Positions 1 through 8,760 of a DNA stretch of 64,000 bases are shown here, piece by piece. The stretch spans positions 1 through 64,000 of the forward strand of contig NZ_JAKEIO010000020.1 of the NCBI RefSeq assembly GCF_021474405.1, in the 5' to 3' direction. Each line of letters starts with the position of its first letter. The first letter of the stretch is position 1. The notes under the pieces are model-generated. The model was not told the origin of the DNA, searched no databases, and worked only from the letters and a program-made list of their open reading frames with translations. The translations under genes were made by a program, and so were the position numbers. This DNA is from [Streptosporangium] indianense (GTDB lineage: Bacteria > Actinomycetota > Actinomycetes > Streptomycetales > Streptomycetaceae).

Positions 1-134
1 GCTTGGGCCACGGCCAGGGTGACCAGTTCAGCGTCGGTCAGCCGAGGCGGTCGGCCCCGTCGGGGCGAGGTCTTCAAACGGTCGTCTATGTGCACGTACA
101 GTGCGGCCGAGAGGGTGTCTAACTCGGTCGTCAC
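1..134 (-). CDS. Transposase N-terminus (IS982-type), cut by window edge
   Basis: The minus strand reads from a GTG at 134 into the window edge and gives about 44 residues beginning VTTELDTLSAALYVHIDDRL, followed by a basic GRPP turn and LTDAELVTLAVAQA. This opening is the one I know from Streptomyces transposases usually labelled IS982 family. The family cuts and pastes DNA through a DDE catalytic core, but that core lies outside the window, so intactness cannot be judged. Upstream of the start (135-190) there is no gene, and the left inverted repeat of the element should lie here; I could not identify it without its partner end. Confidence 0.7.
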   Translation of the reverse strand, partial: MTTELDTLSAALYVHIDDRLKTSPRRGRPPRLTDAELVTLAVAQ

Positions 135-191
135 AACCCGATGTTGGACACCCTCCCTGCGTCCGTGAACCCCGCAATCGGAACTAATCGT

Positions 192-1229
192 CTAGGCGTC
201 GTGAGGGCCGACCAGGCCGGTGAGTGCGGCGAGCGCGTACGCGAGGAAGAAGTCACCCCAGATCAACTCGTGCTGGGTCGCCGTCCCGGAGGCGAGGTCG
301 TAGCAGCCGTTCAGGAGACGGCCGTCCGCCGTGACCTGGGAGCCGACCAGTTCGTCGAGCAGTGCGAGGGCCTGCTCGCGGTGGCCGAGCTTGAGCAGGG
401 CCACCGCGGTGACGGCGGCGGCGGAGGTGTCGACAGGGCCTTCGGGGTGTGCCGCATCGGCCGGCGGCACGGCCTGCTCCCGGGGCGAGTGGCTCATGCC
501 CTCAGCGAGATCGCCGGTGCCGAGACGATGGACGGCATCGGCGACGGCCAGCCACAGCCAGGCGCGACCGCGGCTCCAACCGGGCGGTGGATCGTCGCAA
601 GGGACCCAGCCGACAGCCGCCTCGTACCGCCAGGACCAGCAGAAGCGGCCCTCGCCCGCGCAGAGTTCAAGGTGACGGCGCAGATGGGACCGGGCTGCCT
701 GAGGGTCGGCCGAAGCCAGCAGCGGGACCATGCCGGGCACGCCGTCCACGCGGGCCAGGAGTCGGGGACCGCCGAATGCCGAGCCCCAGGGAACCAGGCC
801 GAGTCCGGGGTCGTAGGCGTTCCGGCAGGCGTGGGCCGCTCGCGCGCGCAGAGCGGCGGCCTCCGGTGTGTCGGCGAGCGCGGTGCCGTACCAGAGGATC
901 AGGCCGCGCGTGGCGGTGTCGGCGTCCACCCAGTCAGTGAGCCGGCCTGTGAACCGTACGGCGGCCTCCCGGTCGGTCTGCTTCCCCGTGTGCCGGGCGC
1001 GGAGCCACAGCAGTCCTGCCCAGAAGCCACCGGTCCACGAGCCCCGGCCGGTCGTCGTCCACCGGCCGGTGCCGGGGTCCGCGAACAGCGGGAAGCGGTC
1101 TGCGACTTCCGTTCGGGTGACAGCGACCCGGCGCAGAACGCTCTCCAGCGCCGGGGCGACCCAGCCGGGGACGGTGGCAGTCGTGTCCGTGGAGCCCACG
1201 GGGCCCTCGGCCGCGCCCGCCGTACTCAT
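192..1229 (-). CDS. GH88-type unsaturated uronyl hydrolase
   Basis: A 345-residue protein of the glycoside hydrolase family 88/105 type, which removes the unsaturated uronic acid left at the non-reducing end of oligosaccharides after polysaccharide lyase cleavage. The family patterns are visible: GSWTGGFWAG near residue 63, GWSRGRAWLWLAVADAV in the middle, VDTSAAAVTAVALLKL after it, and ELIWGDFFLAYALAAL at the C-terminus. The (alpha/alpha)6 barrel family usually runs 350-400 residues, so the length is slightly short but complete. No signal peptide is seen, which suggests a cytoplasmic enzyme acting on imported oligosaccharides. Its ATG overlaps the stop of the upstream MFS transporter (ATGA at 1226-1229), so the two are translationally coupled. 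No polysaccharide lyase lies beside it. Substrate is unknown. Confidence 0.82.
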   Translation of the reverse strand: MSTAGAAEGPVGSTDTTATVPGWVAPALESVLRRVAVTRTEVADRFPLFADPGTGRWTTTGRGSWTGGFWAGLLWLRARHTGKQTDREAAVRFTGRLTDWVDADTATRGLILWYGTALADTPEAAALRARAAHACRNAYDPGLGLVPWGSAFGGPRLLARVDGVPGMVPLLASADPQAARSHLRRHLELCAGEGRFCWSWRYEAAVGWVPCDDPPPGWSRGRAWLWLAVADAVHRLGTGDLAEGMSHSPREQAVPPADAAHPEGPVDTSAAAVTAVALLKLGHREQALALLDELVGSQVTADGRLLNGCYDLASGTATQHELIWGDFFLAYALAALTGLVGPHDA

Positions 1230-2434
1230 CGCCCTATGGCCGATCGCCGCTCCCGCACGGCCCAGACCATCGCCACCGCGCCCGCGCCCACGAACTCACC
1301 GGCGACCAGCAGCCACCCCGCCCCGTAGTGACCGGCGGCGGCCAGCAGACCGAACAGCGGCGGACCGATGGCGAACCCGGCGAAGAATCCGGCCGAGACC
1401 AGCGCCGAGTCCTGCCCGGCCCGGCCCGGCGCCGCGCGCTGCATCACCAGCACCATGGACACCGCGTTCGCGGACACGGCGAAGACGCCCACGGCCACCG
1501 CCGCGACCCAGGCCAGCGGTGGCGCGTACGCCGAGGCCGCGAGCAGCAGCGCCGCCCCCACCGCTCCGGCCGCCAGTCCACCTGGCAGGCACAGCGCACG
1601 CCCAGGCTGCCCGGCCGCCTTGGACCAGCCCACCCGCCCGGCGATCCCCGCGACGCCCAGGACCGCCACCAGGGCGGCAGCGGCTGTGGGGCCGAGGCCG
1701 AGCCGACGCACGCCGTACAGGGCGAGGTAGGTGTTCACGGAGGCGATGCCGCAGCCCAGCAGCAGAGAGAAACCGGCCAGCCAGGCGATGGTGCCTCGCG
1801 GGATCCAGGAGGCGGGCGCGTACTTCGGGGGCGGATCGCAGGGCAGCGTACGTGCCGCCCAGAGCGCGGCCACCACGGCCGTCGCGGCGGCCGCCCACAC
1901 CGCGCCCCGCCAGCCGACGACCCCGGCCAGCGCGGCCAGCGGCAACCCGGCGGCGAACGCGCCCAGCTGCACGCCCGACTGCTTCATCCCGGTCACCGAG
2001 CCGCGGTGTTCGGCGGGAACGGCCGCCAGGATCGTCTTGTTCGTTGCCGGGTTGGCCAGCGCCTGGGGCAGTCCGCCGAGCGCGACCGCCGCGAGCAGGA
2101 ACCCCGCCCCCGGCGCCGCCCCGATCAGAGCCAGGGCCACCGCCGACACCAGCAGCAGCGCGACCAGGCAGCGGCGCGGGCCGACCCGGTCCACCACACG
2201 CCCGCCGACCGGCGAGAGGACGGCGGCAGCGCCGAAGCCGACGGTCGTGGTCAAACCGAGTACGGTCGGCGACACGTCCAGGTCGTCCACGAGCCGCGGT
2301 CCGAGGGCGCCGAGCAGGAACAGCTGCATCATCGAGAAGGCCATGGCGCACGTCAGCAACGCGCTCATCGCTGTGGTCCCCCGCGCGGGGCCGCTGTCGA
2401 CCGGAGTCCGGATCTCGCTCTGCTCCGCCGCCAC
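1226..2434 (-). CDS. MFS transporter
   Basis: A major facilitator superfamily membrane protein of about 402 residues with roughly 12 hydrophobic segments. The opening helix carries FSMMQLFLLGALGPRL, and a loop GGRVVDRVGPRR between helices 2 and 3 matches the MFS motif A region. The reading frame is open far upstream, but I place the start at GTG 2434 because GAGGAGG sits 6-7 nt before it; an internal ATG at 2368 is the alternative. It is coupled by a 4-nt overlap to the downstream GH88-type hydrolase, so uptake of uronic-acid-containing oligosaccharides is a reasonable inference. The substrate cannot be read from the sequence. Transcription is divergent from the copper-type genes that start at 2625. 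Confidence 0.78.
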   Translation of the reverse strand: MAAEQSEIRTPVDSGPARGTTAMSALLTCAMAFSMMQLFLLGALGPRLVDDLDVSPTVLGLTTTVGFGAAAVLSPVGGRVVDRVGPRRCLVALLLVSAVALALIGAAPGAGFLLAAVALGGLPQALANPATNKTILAAVPAEHRGSVTGMKQSGVQLGAFAAGLPLAALAGVVGWRGAVWAAAATAVVAALWAARTLPCDPPPKYAPASWIPRGTIAWLAGFSLLLGCGIASVNTYLALYGVRRLGLGPTAAAALVAVLGVAGIAGRVGWSKAAGQPGRALCLPGGLAAGAVGAALLLAASAYAPPLAWVAAVAVGVFAVSANAVSMVLVMQRAAPGRAGQDSALVSAGFFAGFAIGPPLFGLLAAAGHYGAGWLLVAGEFVGAGAVAMVWAVRERRSAIGR

Positions 2435-2624
2435 CGGCGCCCTCCTCAACTCCGTTCCACCCCGGAGACATTTCCGGGCCCACGGCAGCAGTCGGCGGAA
2501 CCGGGCCCCAAGTTCCCTCCTATCGCTGTGGCGTGGATCACTACGGCTGGATTGAGTCGGACACCGGGGCCAGTTCCGTACCCTCCCGTGACGCGTGAGG
2601 CCCGGACTGCGAGGATGAGGCGCT

Positions 2625-3353
2625 ATGACCGCTGGGGGGTGTACTCGCACGCTCAGGGCCGCTGTGTTCGCGGCCGTCTGCGTGCTGCTCGCTTCCCTGG
2701 GGCACGTCATGATGTCGGGAACCGCGGTTCCCTGGTGGGCCATGGCAGCGGGAGCGGCGGCGACCGGCGGCACGGCCTGGCTGCTGGCCGGCCGGGAGCG
2801 CGGACCGGTTGCGGTCGGCTCCGTCGCGGTCGCCGCCCAAACCGTGCTTCACACGTCGTTCTCGCTCGCTCAGGCAGTCGTACAGCCGAAACCGTCCGGC
2901 GGCAGGTCGCTGGTCCAGCAGTGGCTGGGCCATCTGCTGTGCGGTTCGCCCTCGGGCACGGAGCACGGCGCCATGCCGATGTCCATGGACTCCATGGATC
3001 ACGGGATGGGGGCCACGCACTCCATGGGGTCGATGGGCCACATGGGGGCTGCGCATGCCGTGGACCACGGTATGGGTGGCATGTCCTCGACCGGCATGCT
3101 CGCAGCCCACCTGCTGGCCGCGCTGCTGTGCGGGCTGTGGCTCGCCCACGGCGAGCGGGCCGCGTTCCGCATCCTGCGCGCTCTCGCCGGATGGCTCGTC
3201 GCTCCGCTGCGCCTGATCCTCCGGCTGCCCGTGCCGCCGCACCGGCCGCACATCCGCGCCCGCCGAGGCGGTTCGGAGCGCAAGCCGCGGCACTTCCTTC
3301 TCACCTACGCGATCACTTCTCGGGGTCCACCCATGGGGACCGCTGTCGCCTGA
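2625..3353 (+). CDS. Met/His-rich membrane protein, putative copper-linked
   Basis: A 242-residue membrane protein that I do not recognise as a named family. It has hydrophobic segments near residues 10-30, 36-55, 64-85 and 155-175, and a strongly basic C-terminal tail. Between the third and fourth segments (about residues 110-155) lies a loop crowded with Met and His: clusters such as AMPMSMDSMDHGMG, HSMGSMGHMG and HGMGGMSSTGM. Such loops bind Cu(I) or other soft metals in copper proteins. The genes that follow on the same strand (ECF sigma factor, CopZ-like chaperone, YcnI-like protein) support a copper role. Function, possibly metal sensing or storage, is inference. It starts divergently from the MFS gene across about 190 bp. 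Confidence 0.65.
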   Translation: MTAGGCTRTLRAAVFAAVCVLLASLGHVMMSGTAVPWWAMAAGAAATGGTAWLLAGRERGPVAVGSVAVAAQTVLHTSFSLAQAVVQPKPSGGRSLVQQWLGHLLCGSPSGTEHGAMPMSMDSMDHGMGATHSMGSMGHMGAAHAVDHGMGGMSSTGMLAAHLLAALLCGLWLAHGERAAFRILRALAGWLVAPLRLILRLPVPPHRPHIRARRGGSERKPRHFLLTYAITSRGPPMGTAVA

Positions 3354-3544
3354 CGACAGCCGGCTTTCCGAGGCCGTGGACGGAGCCGACGAGCCGTCGG
3401 CTTCCGCGCCTCGGGCATCGGCCGCGCACACCCGTGCAGGGCCGCACACCCCATCACCCACTCACCGGTTCCGCCGTGCCGCGCGCACTGCTGTGCGCGC
3501 GGCGGCCCACACCGGTGCCTGGATTCCCGAATGAGAGACACCAG

Positions 3545-4168
3545 GTGCTCACTCCTGCCCTGACCCTGTCTGCACCGCGCGATGAATCGACACAAGGGTC
3601 GAGAGACGATTCGGTCACCGCCTGGGCACTGGCCGCCCGCAGTGGCGACCCCGAAGCCGTCGACCTCTTCGTCCGAGCCCTGCACCGAGACGTCCGCCGC
3701 TACGTGACGTTCCTCGGAGCCGACCCCCAGAGCGCCGAGGACCTGACCCAGGACACGTTCCTGCGCGCCCTGGGCAGCCTGCACCGGTTCGAAGGCCGCT
3801 CCTCGGCCCGCACCTGGCTGCTGTCCATCGCCCGCCGCGCGGTGATCGACAGCATCCGCTACACCTCCTCCCGGCCCCGCCTGTCGGACACCGACGACTG
3901 GCAGGCGGCCGCCGAACGCGCTCAGCCGCGCCATCTGCCCGGCTTCGACGACGGCATCGCCCTCGCCGAACTGCTGGACACCCTTCCGGACGACCGCCGC
4001 GAGGCATTCGTCCTCACCCAGCTGGTGGGCCTGCCCTATGCCGAGGCGGCCGACGTCAGCGACTGCCCGGTGGGCACGGTGCGCTCACGGGTCGCCCGCG
4101 CCCGCACCTCGCTGATCGAGTGGCTGGACGACGCCGAACGCTGCGCACCGGTGCCCGCCGCTGCCTGA
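3545..4168 (+). CDS. ECF-type RNA polymerase sigma factor
   Basis: A 207-residue sigma-70 family protein of the extracytoplasmic function group, which directs RNA polymerase to a small regulon. Region 2 is visible at about residues 28-95: a PEAVDLFVRALHRDVRRYV helix, then SAEDLTQDTFLRALGSL and RTWLLSIARRAVID. Region 4 occupies about 145-195, with LPDDRREAFVLTQLVGLPY and the helix-turn-helix CPVGTVRSRVARAR. No region 3 is present, as expected. GTG 3545 is the first plausible start in frame, although its ribosome binding site is weak; the frame is open upstream without meaning. No anti-sigma gene is adjacent. The flanking Met/His-rich membrane protein and the copper chaperone suggest a metal-responsive regulon (inference). 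A stem-loop terminator follows. Confidence 0.85.
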   Translation: MLTPALTLSAPRDESTQGSRDDSVTAWALAARSGDPEAVDLFVRALHRDVRRYVTFLGADPQSAEDLTQDTFLRALGSLHRFEGRSSARTWLLSIARRAVIDSIRYTSSRPRLSDTDDWQAAAERAQPRHLPGFDDGIALAELLDTLPDDRREAFVLTQLVGLPYAEAADVSDCPVGTVRSRVARARTSLIEWLDDAERCAPVPAAA

Positions 4169-4182
4169 CCACCCGCACGCTA

Positions 4183-4215
4183 CTGCCGCCCGGTCCTTCG
4201 TGGTCCGGGCGGCAG
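4183..4215 (+). terminator. Stem-loop after sigma factor gene
   Basis: Perfect 11-bp GC-rich stem: left arm 4183-4193 (CTGCCGCCCGG), 11-nt loop, right arm 4205-4215, 15 nt after the stop codon. It would separate the sigma factor from the copper chaperone gene. Confidence 0.7.
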
Positions 4216-4291
4216 CGACCCGGTTCGCCCCCGCGCTGCGGACGGACCAGACCTCCACAACCGCTGTAAGAACACAGAACAGGAGCACCCC

Positions 4292-4516
4292 ATGGCTGAG
4301 AAGACCTACGCCGTGTCCGGCATGAGCTGCGGCCACTGCGCGGCGAGCATCACCGAAGAGGTGGTGGAAGCAGACGGCGTGATCAAGGCCGATGTCGACG
4401 TCCCGTCCGGCCTGGTGACCGTGCGCGGGGGGTCGCTCGACGACGCCGCCGTACGGGCCGCGATCGTCGAAGCGGGCTACGAGGTGACGGACGCCGTGCG
4501 CCGTGCCGTGGCCTGA
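4292..4516 (+). CDS. CopZ-like heavy-metal-associated copper chaperone
   Basis: A 74-residue HMA-domain protein of the CopZ/Atx1 ferredoxin-like fold. These chaperones carry Cu(I) in the cytoplasm and pass it to P1B-type ATPases or regulators. The metal site GMSCGHCAASI (CxxC, Cys13 and Cys16) is intact, and the length equals a single HMA domain. The domain end shows the usual AAIVEAGYEV. The ATG at 4292 follows an AGGAG sequence at good spacing. No CopA ATPase gene is in the window, so its partner must be encoded elsewhere. It sits between two terminator-like hairpins and so may be a monocistronic unit between the sigma factor and YcnI genes. Confidence 0.92.
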   Translation: MAEKTYAVSGMSCGHCAASITEEVVEADGVIKADVDVPSGLVTVRGGSLDDAAVRAAIVEAGYEVTDAVRRAVA

Positions 4517-4547
4517 GCCGTACGACCGGACGATCAAAAGCCCTGGG

Positions 4548-4572
4548 CCGGGCCTGCTCCAGGCAGGCCCGG
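4548..4572 (+). terminator. Stem-loop after copper chaperone gene
   Basis: Perfect 10-bp stem CCGGGCCTGC (4548-4557) with its complement at 4563-4572 and a 5-nt loop, about 30 nt after the chaperone stop codon. Confidence 0.6.
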
Positions 4573-4657
4573 GACCGGTTCAGTGTCTCGGCCCGGCCGC
4601 AGGGCCTGCCCAGCGTTTGAACGCAGCCCCCACACCATCGAAACAAGGGAGTTCCCC

Positions 4658-5401
4658 GTGCACTGCCCGACCCTGCTACGCAGCCTGCGCCTCACCGGCG
4701 CCCTCTCGGCAGCCGCGTTCGCGGTCGCTGTCGCCACCGCGGTCCCGGCCGCGGCCCACGCCGAGGTCGAAGCGGAGGGCGCCCGGGCCCTCGACCAGAA
4801 CGTCGAGCTGACCTTCTCCGCCGAGTCGGAGTCCGCCTCGGCCGGGATCAGCAAGCTGGAGGTGATCCTGCCCAAGGGCATCACCCCGCAGGACGTCACC
4901 TATGAGGAAGGCCCCGAGGGCTGGAAGTTCGCCCCTACCGGCCGTGGCTACACGGTGTCGGGACCGAAGCTCGCCGTGGGTGAGGACGCCGAGCACGCCG
5001 TGACGGTACGGCAGTTGCCCGACGCGAAGGAGCTGGTGTTCAAGACCCTGCAGACCTACAGCGACGGCAAGGTCGACCGCTGGATCGGGCTGGAGGAGGA
5101 GGCCGAGGGGGACGGGCACGGGCACGGCCATCCCGCGCCCCGCCTGGAGCTGAAGGCCGCAGCACCCGGCGCCGAGTTGGTGAGTGCCAGCCCTCCGGAC
5201 GAACCGACGACCTCCGCTCCCACGCCGGGCACCGCTTCGAACGAGCCTGCCGCCGAGAAGTCGCCCACGGAGGCGGTAGCGGACAACTCGAAGAACGACG
5301 ACGGCATGCCCATGGCCGTACCGCTGGCCATCGGCGCGGTCGTCCTCGTGCTCGTCGCTGGCGCGTGGTGGTTCAGGAACCGCCGGAGCGGATCTGTCTG
5401 A
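4658..5401 (+). CDS. YcnI-type copper-binding protein (DUF1775)
   Basis: A 247-residue exported, C-terminally anchored protein of the YcnI/DUF1775 family. It opens with a signal peptide (about residues 1-33) ending in PAAAHAEV, so processing would leave His as the new N-terminus. In YcnI proteins this His is part of a mono-histidine copper site. The core domain spans about 34-160, with FSAESE, LEVILPKGI and GWKFAPTGRGYTVSG. A low-complexity Pro/Ala/Thr/Glu linker follows, then one transmembrane helix (about 222-240) and a short RNRR tail. GTG 4658 is chosen because AAGGGAG lies just before it and the signal peptide starts there. Proposed role: extracytoplasmic copper handling, consistent with the CopZ-like neighbour. 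Confidence 0.87.
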   Translation: MHCPTLLRSLRLTGALSAAAFAVAVATAVPAAAHAEVEAEGARALDQNVELTFSAESESASAGISKLEVILPKGITPQDVTYEEGPEGWKFAPTGRGYTVSGPKLAVGEDAEHAVTVRQLPDAKELVFKTLQTYSDGKVDRWIGLEEEAEGDGHGHGHPAPRLELKAAAPGAELVSASPPDEPTTSAPTPGTASNEPAAEKSPTEAVADNSKNDDGMPMAVPLAIGAVVLVLVAGAWWFRNRRSGSV

Positions 5402-6248
5402 GGCCCTCGGTCCGGTCGAGGCACCCCCCTCGGAGGAGCTCGACGAGAGAAGTGATGTGTGTGTGGGGGCGCGCTTGAAGCAAGGGTAAGCGCCGGTTTC
5501 GTCGGCCTGATCGTCGTGCGGCTCCGGCTGGAAGGCCAGCGGTGCGAGGTCGCCGCGGCCACCTGCTTGGCTGGACCACGACAACGGAACAGGGCCAGCC
5601 GCGGCGGATGAAGGCTCTTGGGGACTGCCGGGCCGGGGTGCGGGCGCCGTCCGTGCTGCCGCGCTGCGTCCTGCGGGATGACGTGACCGGCATGCGGGAC
5701 GGCGTCCTGTCGGTGCTGTGGCGCAAGCGCATGGCCCGGCACGGTTCGAGCCTGCATGGTCTGCGTGGGCCGACTGAGCAGACGGGTGCTGGCCGAGGGC
5801 CTGTTATTCGGGCTGGGCGTGGAGCAGGTGACGGCATGCCCGCCCGCCGCGTTCGCATGGGTGGCTGACGCGGTGTCGCCAGTGGTCTTCGTACTCGCGG
5901 GTCGGCCTCGGCACCAGCGTCCGTGGCGGACGGCGGTGCGGGGACGCGTACTGGTACACGGGAGCGGACCTTGTGCGCCCCGGGGGCGTCGTCGGGTAGA
6001 CGACGGTGCTGCCTTCGTACGCGGGACCGGACGCGACGTCCACGGAAGTGCCGTCCACGGAATTGAGGCGGGCCGCTGGTGCGGCGGGCGGAACGCTGCC
6101 GGCGTGGCGGCGGCGCTGCTGGCCACCGGCGGCACGGTCACGGGGTTCTCCCTGTTACCGGAGGGCGAGGCCGACAGCGGCCGGTCGGCGTCCTCCGGCG
6201 CCCCCGGAATGCAGCCCTCCGGATCCCGTGCCGACTGAGGGATTGTCA
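5402..6248. other. 847-bp stretch without a convincing gene
   Basis: Several reading frames stay open here on both strands, but their translations are Arg/Pro/Ala-rich, lack recognisable motifs and have no consistent ribosome binding sites. One plus-strand frame (5756-6238) contains a short hydrophobic run (about FAWVADAVSPVVFVLAGR), which may be a remnant. I call no gene. Confidence 0.5.
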
Positions 6249-6275
6249 GTGCAATGTCACATTACTATGTTGCAC
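6249..6275. promoter_or_regulatory. Inverted repeat in AT-richer patch, possible operator
   Basis: Half-sites GTGCAA (6249-6254) and TTGCAC (6270-6275) are perfect inverted copies separated by 15 nt. They lie in an unusually AT-rich patch about 95 bp before the collagenase start. Placement suggests an operator or promoter element for that gene; no regulator is identified. Confidence 0.3.
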
Positions 6276-6370
6276 GTCACACAGTAGTGGCATGCACCCG
6301 TCAGTGTCTGCCGCTCGCCGTCCGCACCGCTGCAAGGACCCATCCCCCACCTCCGACCCAGGAGCCGCAG

Positions 6371-8722
6371 GTGTCCCAGCGATCCAACGGCAGTCGTCAT
6401 TTTCTCCATAGAGCCCTCCTCGCCGCAGTCGCCACGGTGACGCTGCTCGGGGCCGTCCTCAGCGACGCGTCAACCGCTGAGGCGTACACACCACCCCTGT
6501 CCCGCACCTTCACCGACGCGGCTGTCCCTGCCGCCGACCAGCCACACGACGAGGTGGAGCGTCTCGCCTCCGCACCACGGCCCATGCGGCGGCCCGCACC
6601 CGCACCCGGCACGGGTGCCGGCATCAGCGTTCCCGGCCCGCAGACGCCGACCACCCCCAAGACGGCCAGGGACGCGAGGGCTACGCCCTCCACGGCCCTC
6701 GCGTGCACCCTCGACGACGTCAACCGCCTCGGACCGGAGCAGTTCGCCGACTTCCTCGCCGACCCGGCCGTCACCGCCGACGGCTGCCTGCGCGACCTCC
6801 TCTGGACCTGGGACGCGCGTCTGACGCCGGTCATGTCCGATGTGCACGTCCAAGCCGTCTCCCGCCGCATCTCCGCCCTGGCCGCCGCCCACGACGGCAG
6901 GAACGGCAGTCATCTGCTGGAGATGCTCACTTACCTGCACGCCGTGGCCTACCACGACTTCTCCCGCAGTGAAATCGACCTCACCGACCCGCCCACCACC
7001 GAGGCGATGCGCCGCGCCCTCCATGCCTTCGGCACCGCCCGCCGGTCCTTCGACGTGACGCGCACCAACGCCGAGTCGCTGCGCGAGACGCTCTACGCGG
7101 GCAGCGCCACCGGACTGCGCCATTCACAACTCGGCCTGATACGCAAGGTGCTGGCCACCATGAACCAGTACCACACCACCACCTACAAGGACCCGTCCTG
7201 GGGAGGAGCGGCCCTCGCCGCGCTCTCCGTGAACTACCTCGGCGTCTACCCGGGCAACAACGACACCGCCTTCCACACGCTCGTCGCACGCAACGCCCCC
7301 TACCGCGACGCCTTCCGCGCGTTCTCCACCTACACCCACCTCAAGGGCACGCCCAACGAGTGGGTCGCGCGCGACGCCCTCGCCGAGTACGGCCGCTTCG
7401 GGCAGATCGCACCCCTGACACCCGCGATCGTGCCGGACCTCGGTGCGCTCCTCACCCCGGTCGTCCGTAACTTCGGTCGCGGCAGCGCGCCCTGGGCGCG
7501 GCTCGCATCCTGGCTGGACTTCTACGGAGCGTGCAGGCCCTACGCCGTCTGCAAGGACGACATCGAACGGGAGATCTTCCCCCGGACATACCGCTACGAC
7601 AACGAAGCCATCAAGGTGCGCACCGGCCTCGACCGCGCCGCCGTCGACCAGCTCTACTATGCGAGCAAGCAGGTCAAGGCGCAGTTCCACCGGGTGCTGG
7701 GCACCGAGGAGCCGCTCGTCGGCGACACCAACACCAGCCTCGTCATCATCCTGTATGCCTCCCGCGCGGACTACGAGAACTACCATCCGCTGCTGACCGG
7801 CATGGGCACCGACAACGGCGGCATCTACATCGAGCGCAACGCCACCTTCTACACGTACCAGCGCCGCGTCCCGCAGGACTCCTCGCTCACCCTGGAGGAA
7901 CTGTTCCGGCACGAGTACGTGCACTATCTCAACGGCCGATTTGCCGTGCCCGGTTACTTCGGCGAGGGCCCCTGGTACGAGCGGGACCGCACCACCGCCA
8001 TGGACGAGGGGACGGCTGAGTTCTTCGGCGGGGCCACTCGCGACGACGGTGTCGCCGCACGCAGGTCACTGGTCAGGAGCATCATCGCCGACACCGCGAA
8101 CGGCCGCCCGCGGATGAATGTCGACCGGCTGCTGCACGCCACCTACGAGGGCGACGGCTTCCGCTTCTACGCTTACGCGGGCACGTTCTTCACCTACTTG
8201 TGGAGCGAACGGCCTGCCAGGCTGCGGGAGATGTACCAACACTTGAGAGCCGACGACCCGACCGCCTTCGACGCCTGGCGCGACAAGCTGGGCCGGGACG
8301 CCGCGGTCCAGCGGGGCTACGACGCCTTCCTGGACGCCCGCATCGCCGAGGTCGACGATCTGTTCGTGCCGAACACCCGGTACCAGCCCAACGACCGGCT
8401 GAGGGACGCCACCGCCGCAGCGGTAGCCTCCTCCTTCGCTGCGGCGACCGGGGTGACGCCGCTCTGCACCGACAACGGGGACCCGGGCATACGGCGATTC
8501 GTCTGCACCGGCCGGGTCACCGCCCGCCTCCAGGATGCCGACAGCCCGGATACGGTCTTTCGGGACATGTCCGAGACGGTCGATCACTTCCTGCTCGACC
8601 GCACCTCCACGGCCTCGACCAACCTCGCTGACATGAACTGCTCGTTCGGCGAGGTGGAGATCTGGTCCGACCGGAAGGCAGGCACCTCGGACTACCGATG
8701 CGAAGGGCCACTGCGAAGCTGA
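6371..8722 (+). CDS. Secreted M9-type collagenase
   Basis: A 783-residue secreted zinc metalloprotease of the peptidase M9 (clostridial collagenase-like) group, which cleaves collagen-type helices. The signal peptide occupies about residues 1-38. An N-terminal activator-like alpha-helical region follows (about 110-400), with ALACTLDDVNRLGPEQFADFL marking its start. The catalytic part contains HEYVH (His514, Glu515, His518) and the downstream zinc-ligand glutamate in MDEGTAEFFGG (Glu546), all intact. No PKD or collagen-binding repeats follow; the protein ends soon after a Cys-containing tail, so this is the short form. GTG 6371 is chosen for the AGGAG 7 nt upstream and because it begins the signal peptide. 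A perfect palindrome 39 nt downstream should terminate it. Confidence 0.88.
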   Translation: MSQRSNGSRHFLHRALLAAVATVTLLGAVLSDASTAEAYTPPLSRTFTDAAVPAADQPHDEVERLASAPRPMRRPAPAPGTGAGISVPGPQTPTTPKTARDARATPSTALACTLDDVNRLGPEQFADFLADPAVTADGCLRDLLWTWDARLTPVMSDVHVQAVSRRISALAAAHDGRNGSHLLEMLTYLHAVAYHDFSRSEIDLTDPPTTEAMRRALHAFGTARRSFDVTRTNAESLRETLYAGSATGLRHSQLGLIRKVLATMNQYHTTTYKDPSWGGAALAALSVNYLGVYPGNNDTAFHTLVARNAPYRDAFRAFSTYTHLKGTPNEWVARDALAEYGRFGQIAPLTPAIVPDLGALLTPVVRNFGRGSAPWARLASWLDFYGACRPYAVCKDDIEREIFPRTYRYDNEAIKVRTGLDRAAVDQLYYASKQVKAQFHRVLGTEEPLVGDTNTSLVIILYASRADYENYHPLLTGMGTDNGGIYIERNATFYTYQRRVPQDSSLTLEELFRHEYVHYLNGRFAVPGYFGEGPWYERDRTTAMDEGTAEFFGGATRDDGVAARRSLVRSIIADTANGRPRMNVDRLLHATYEGDGFRFYAYAGTFFTYLWSERPARLREMYQHLRADDPTAFDAWRDKLGRDAAVQRGYDAFLDARIAEVDDLFVPNTRYQPNDRLRDATAAAVASSFAAATGVTPLCTDNGDPGIRRFVCTGRVTARLQDADSPDTVFRDMSETVDHFLLDRTSTASTNLADMNCSFGEVEIWSDRKAGTSDYRCEGPLRS

Positions 8723-8760
8723 GCATTGCCAGTCAGCGGTATGTCAGGGACCGGCCATGA

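Noticed and set aside
868..2598. 576-codon plus-strand frame
   Set aside because: Extremely Arg/Pro-rich and antisense to the well-supported GH88 and MFS genes.
2960..3110. Met/His-coding triplet repeats as a possible CRISPR or satellite array
   Set aside because: The repeats are irregular ATG/CAC-rich codons of a coding loop, with no constant repeat and spacer pattern. No CRISPR array was seen anywhere in the window.
1328..3544. Very long plus-strand open frame running into the sigma factor gene
   Set aside because: Its translation before 3545 is Arg/Gly/Pro/Gln-rich with no motifs, and it lies antisense to the MFS gene. High GC leaves such shadow frames open.
5056..6141. 361-codon minus-strand frame spanning the YcnI gene end and the empty region
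   Set aside because: His/Pro/Arg/Thr-rich without motifs, overlaps the real YcnI gene, and has no ribosome binding site.
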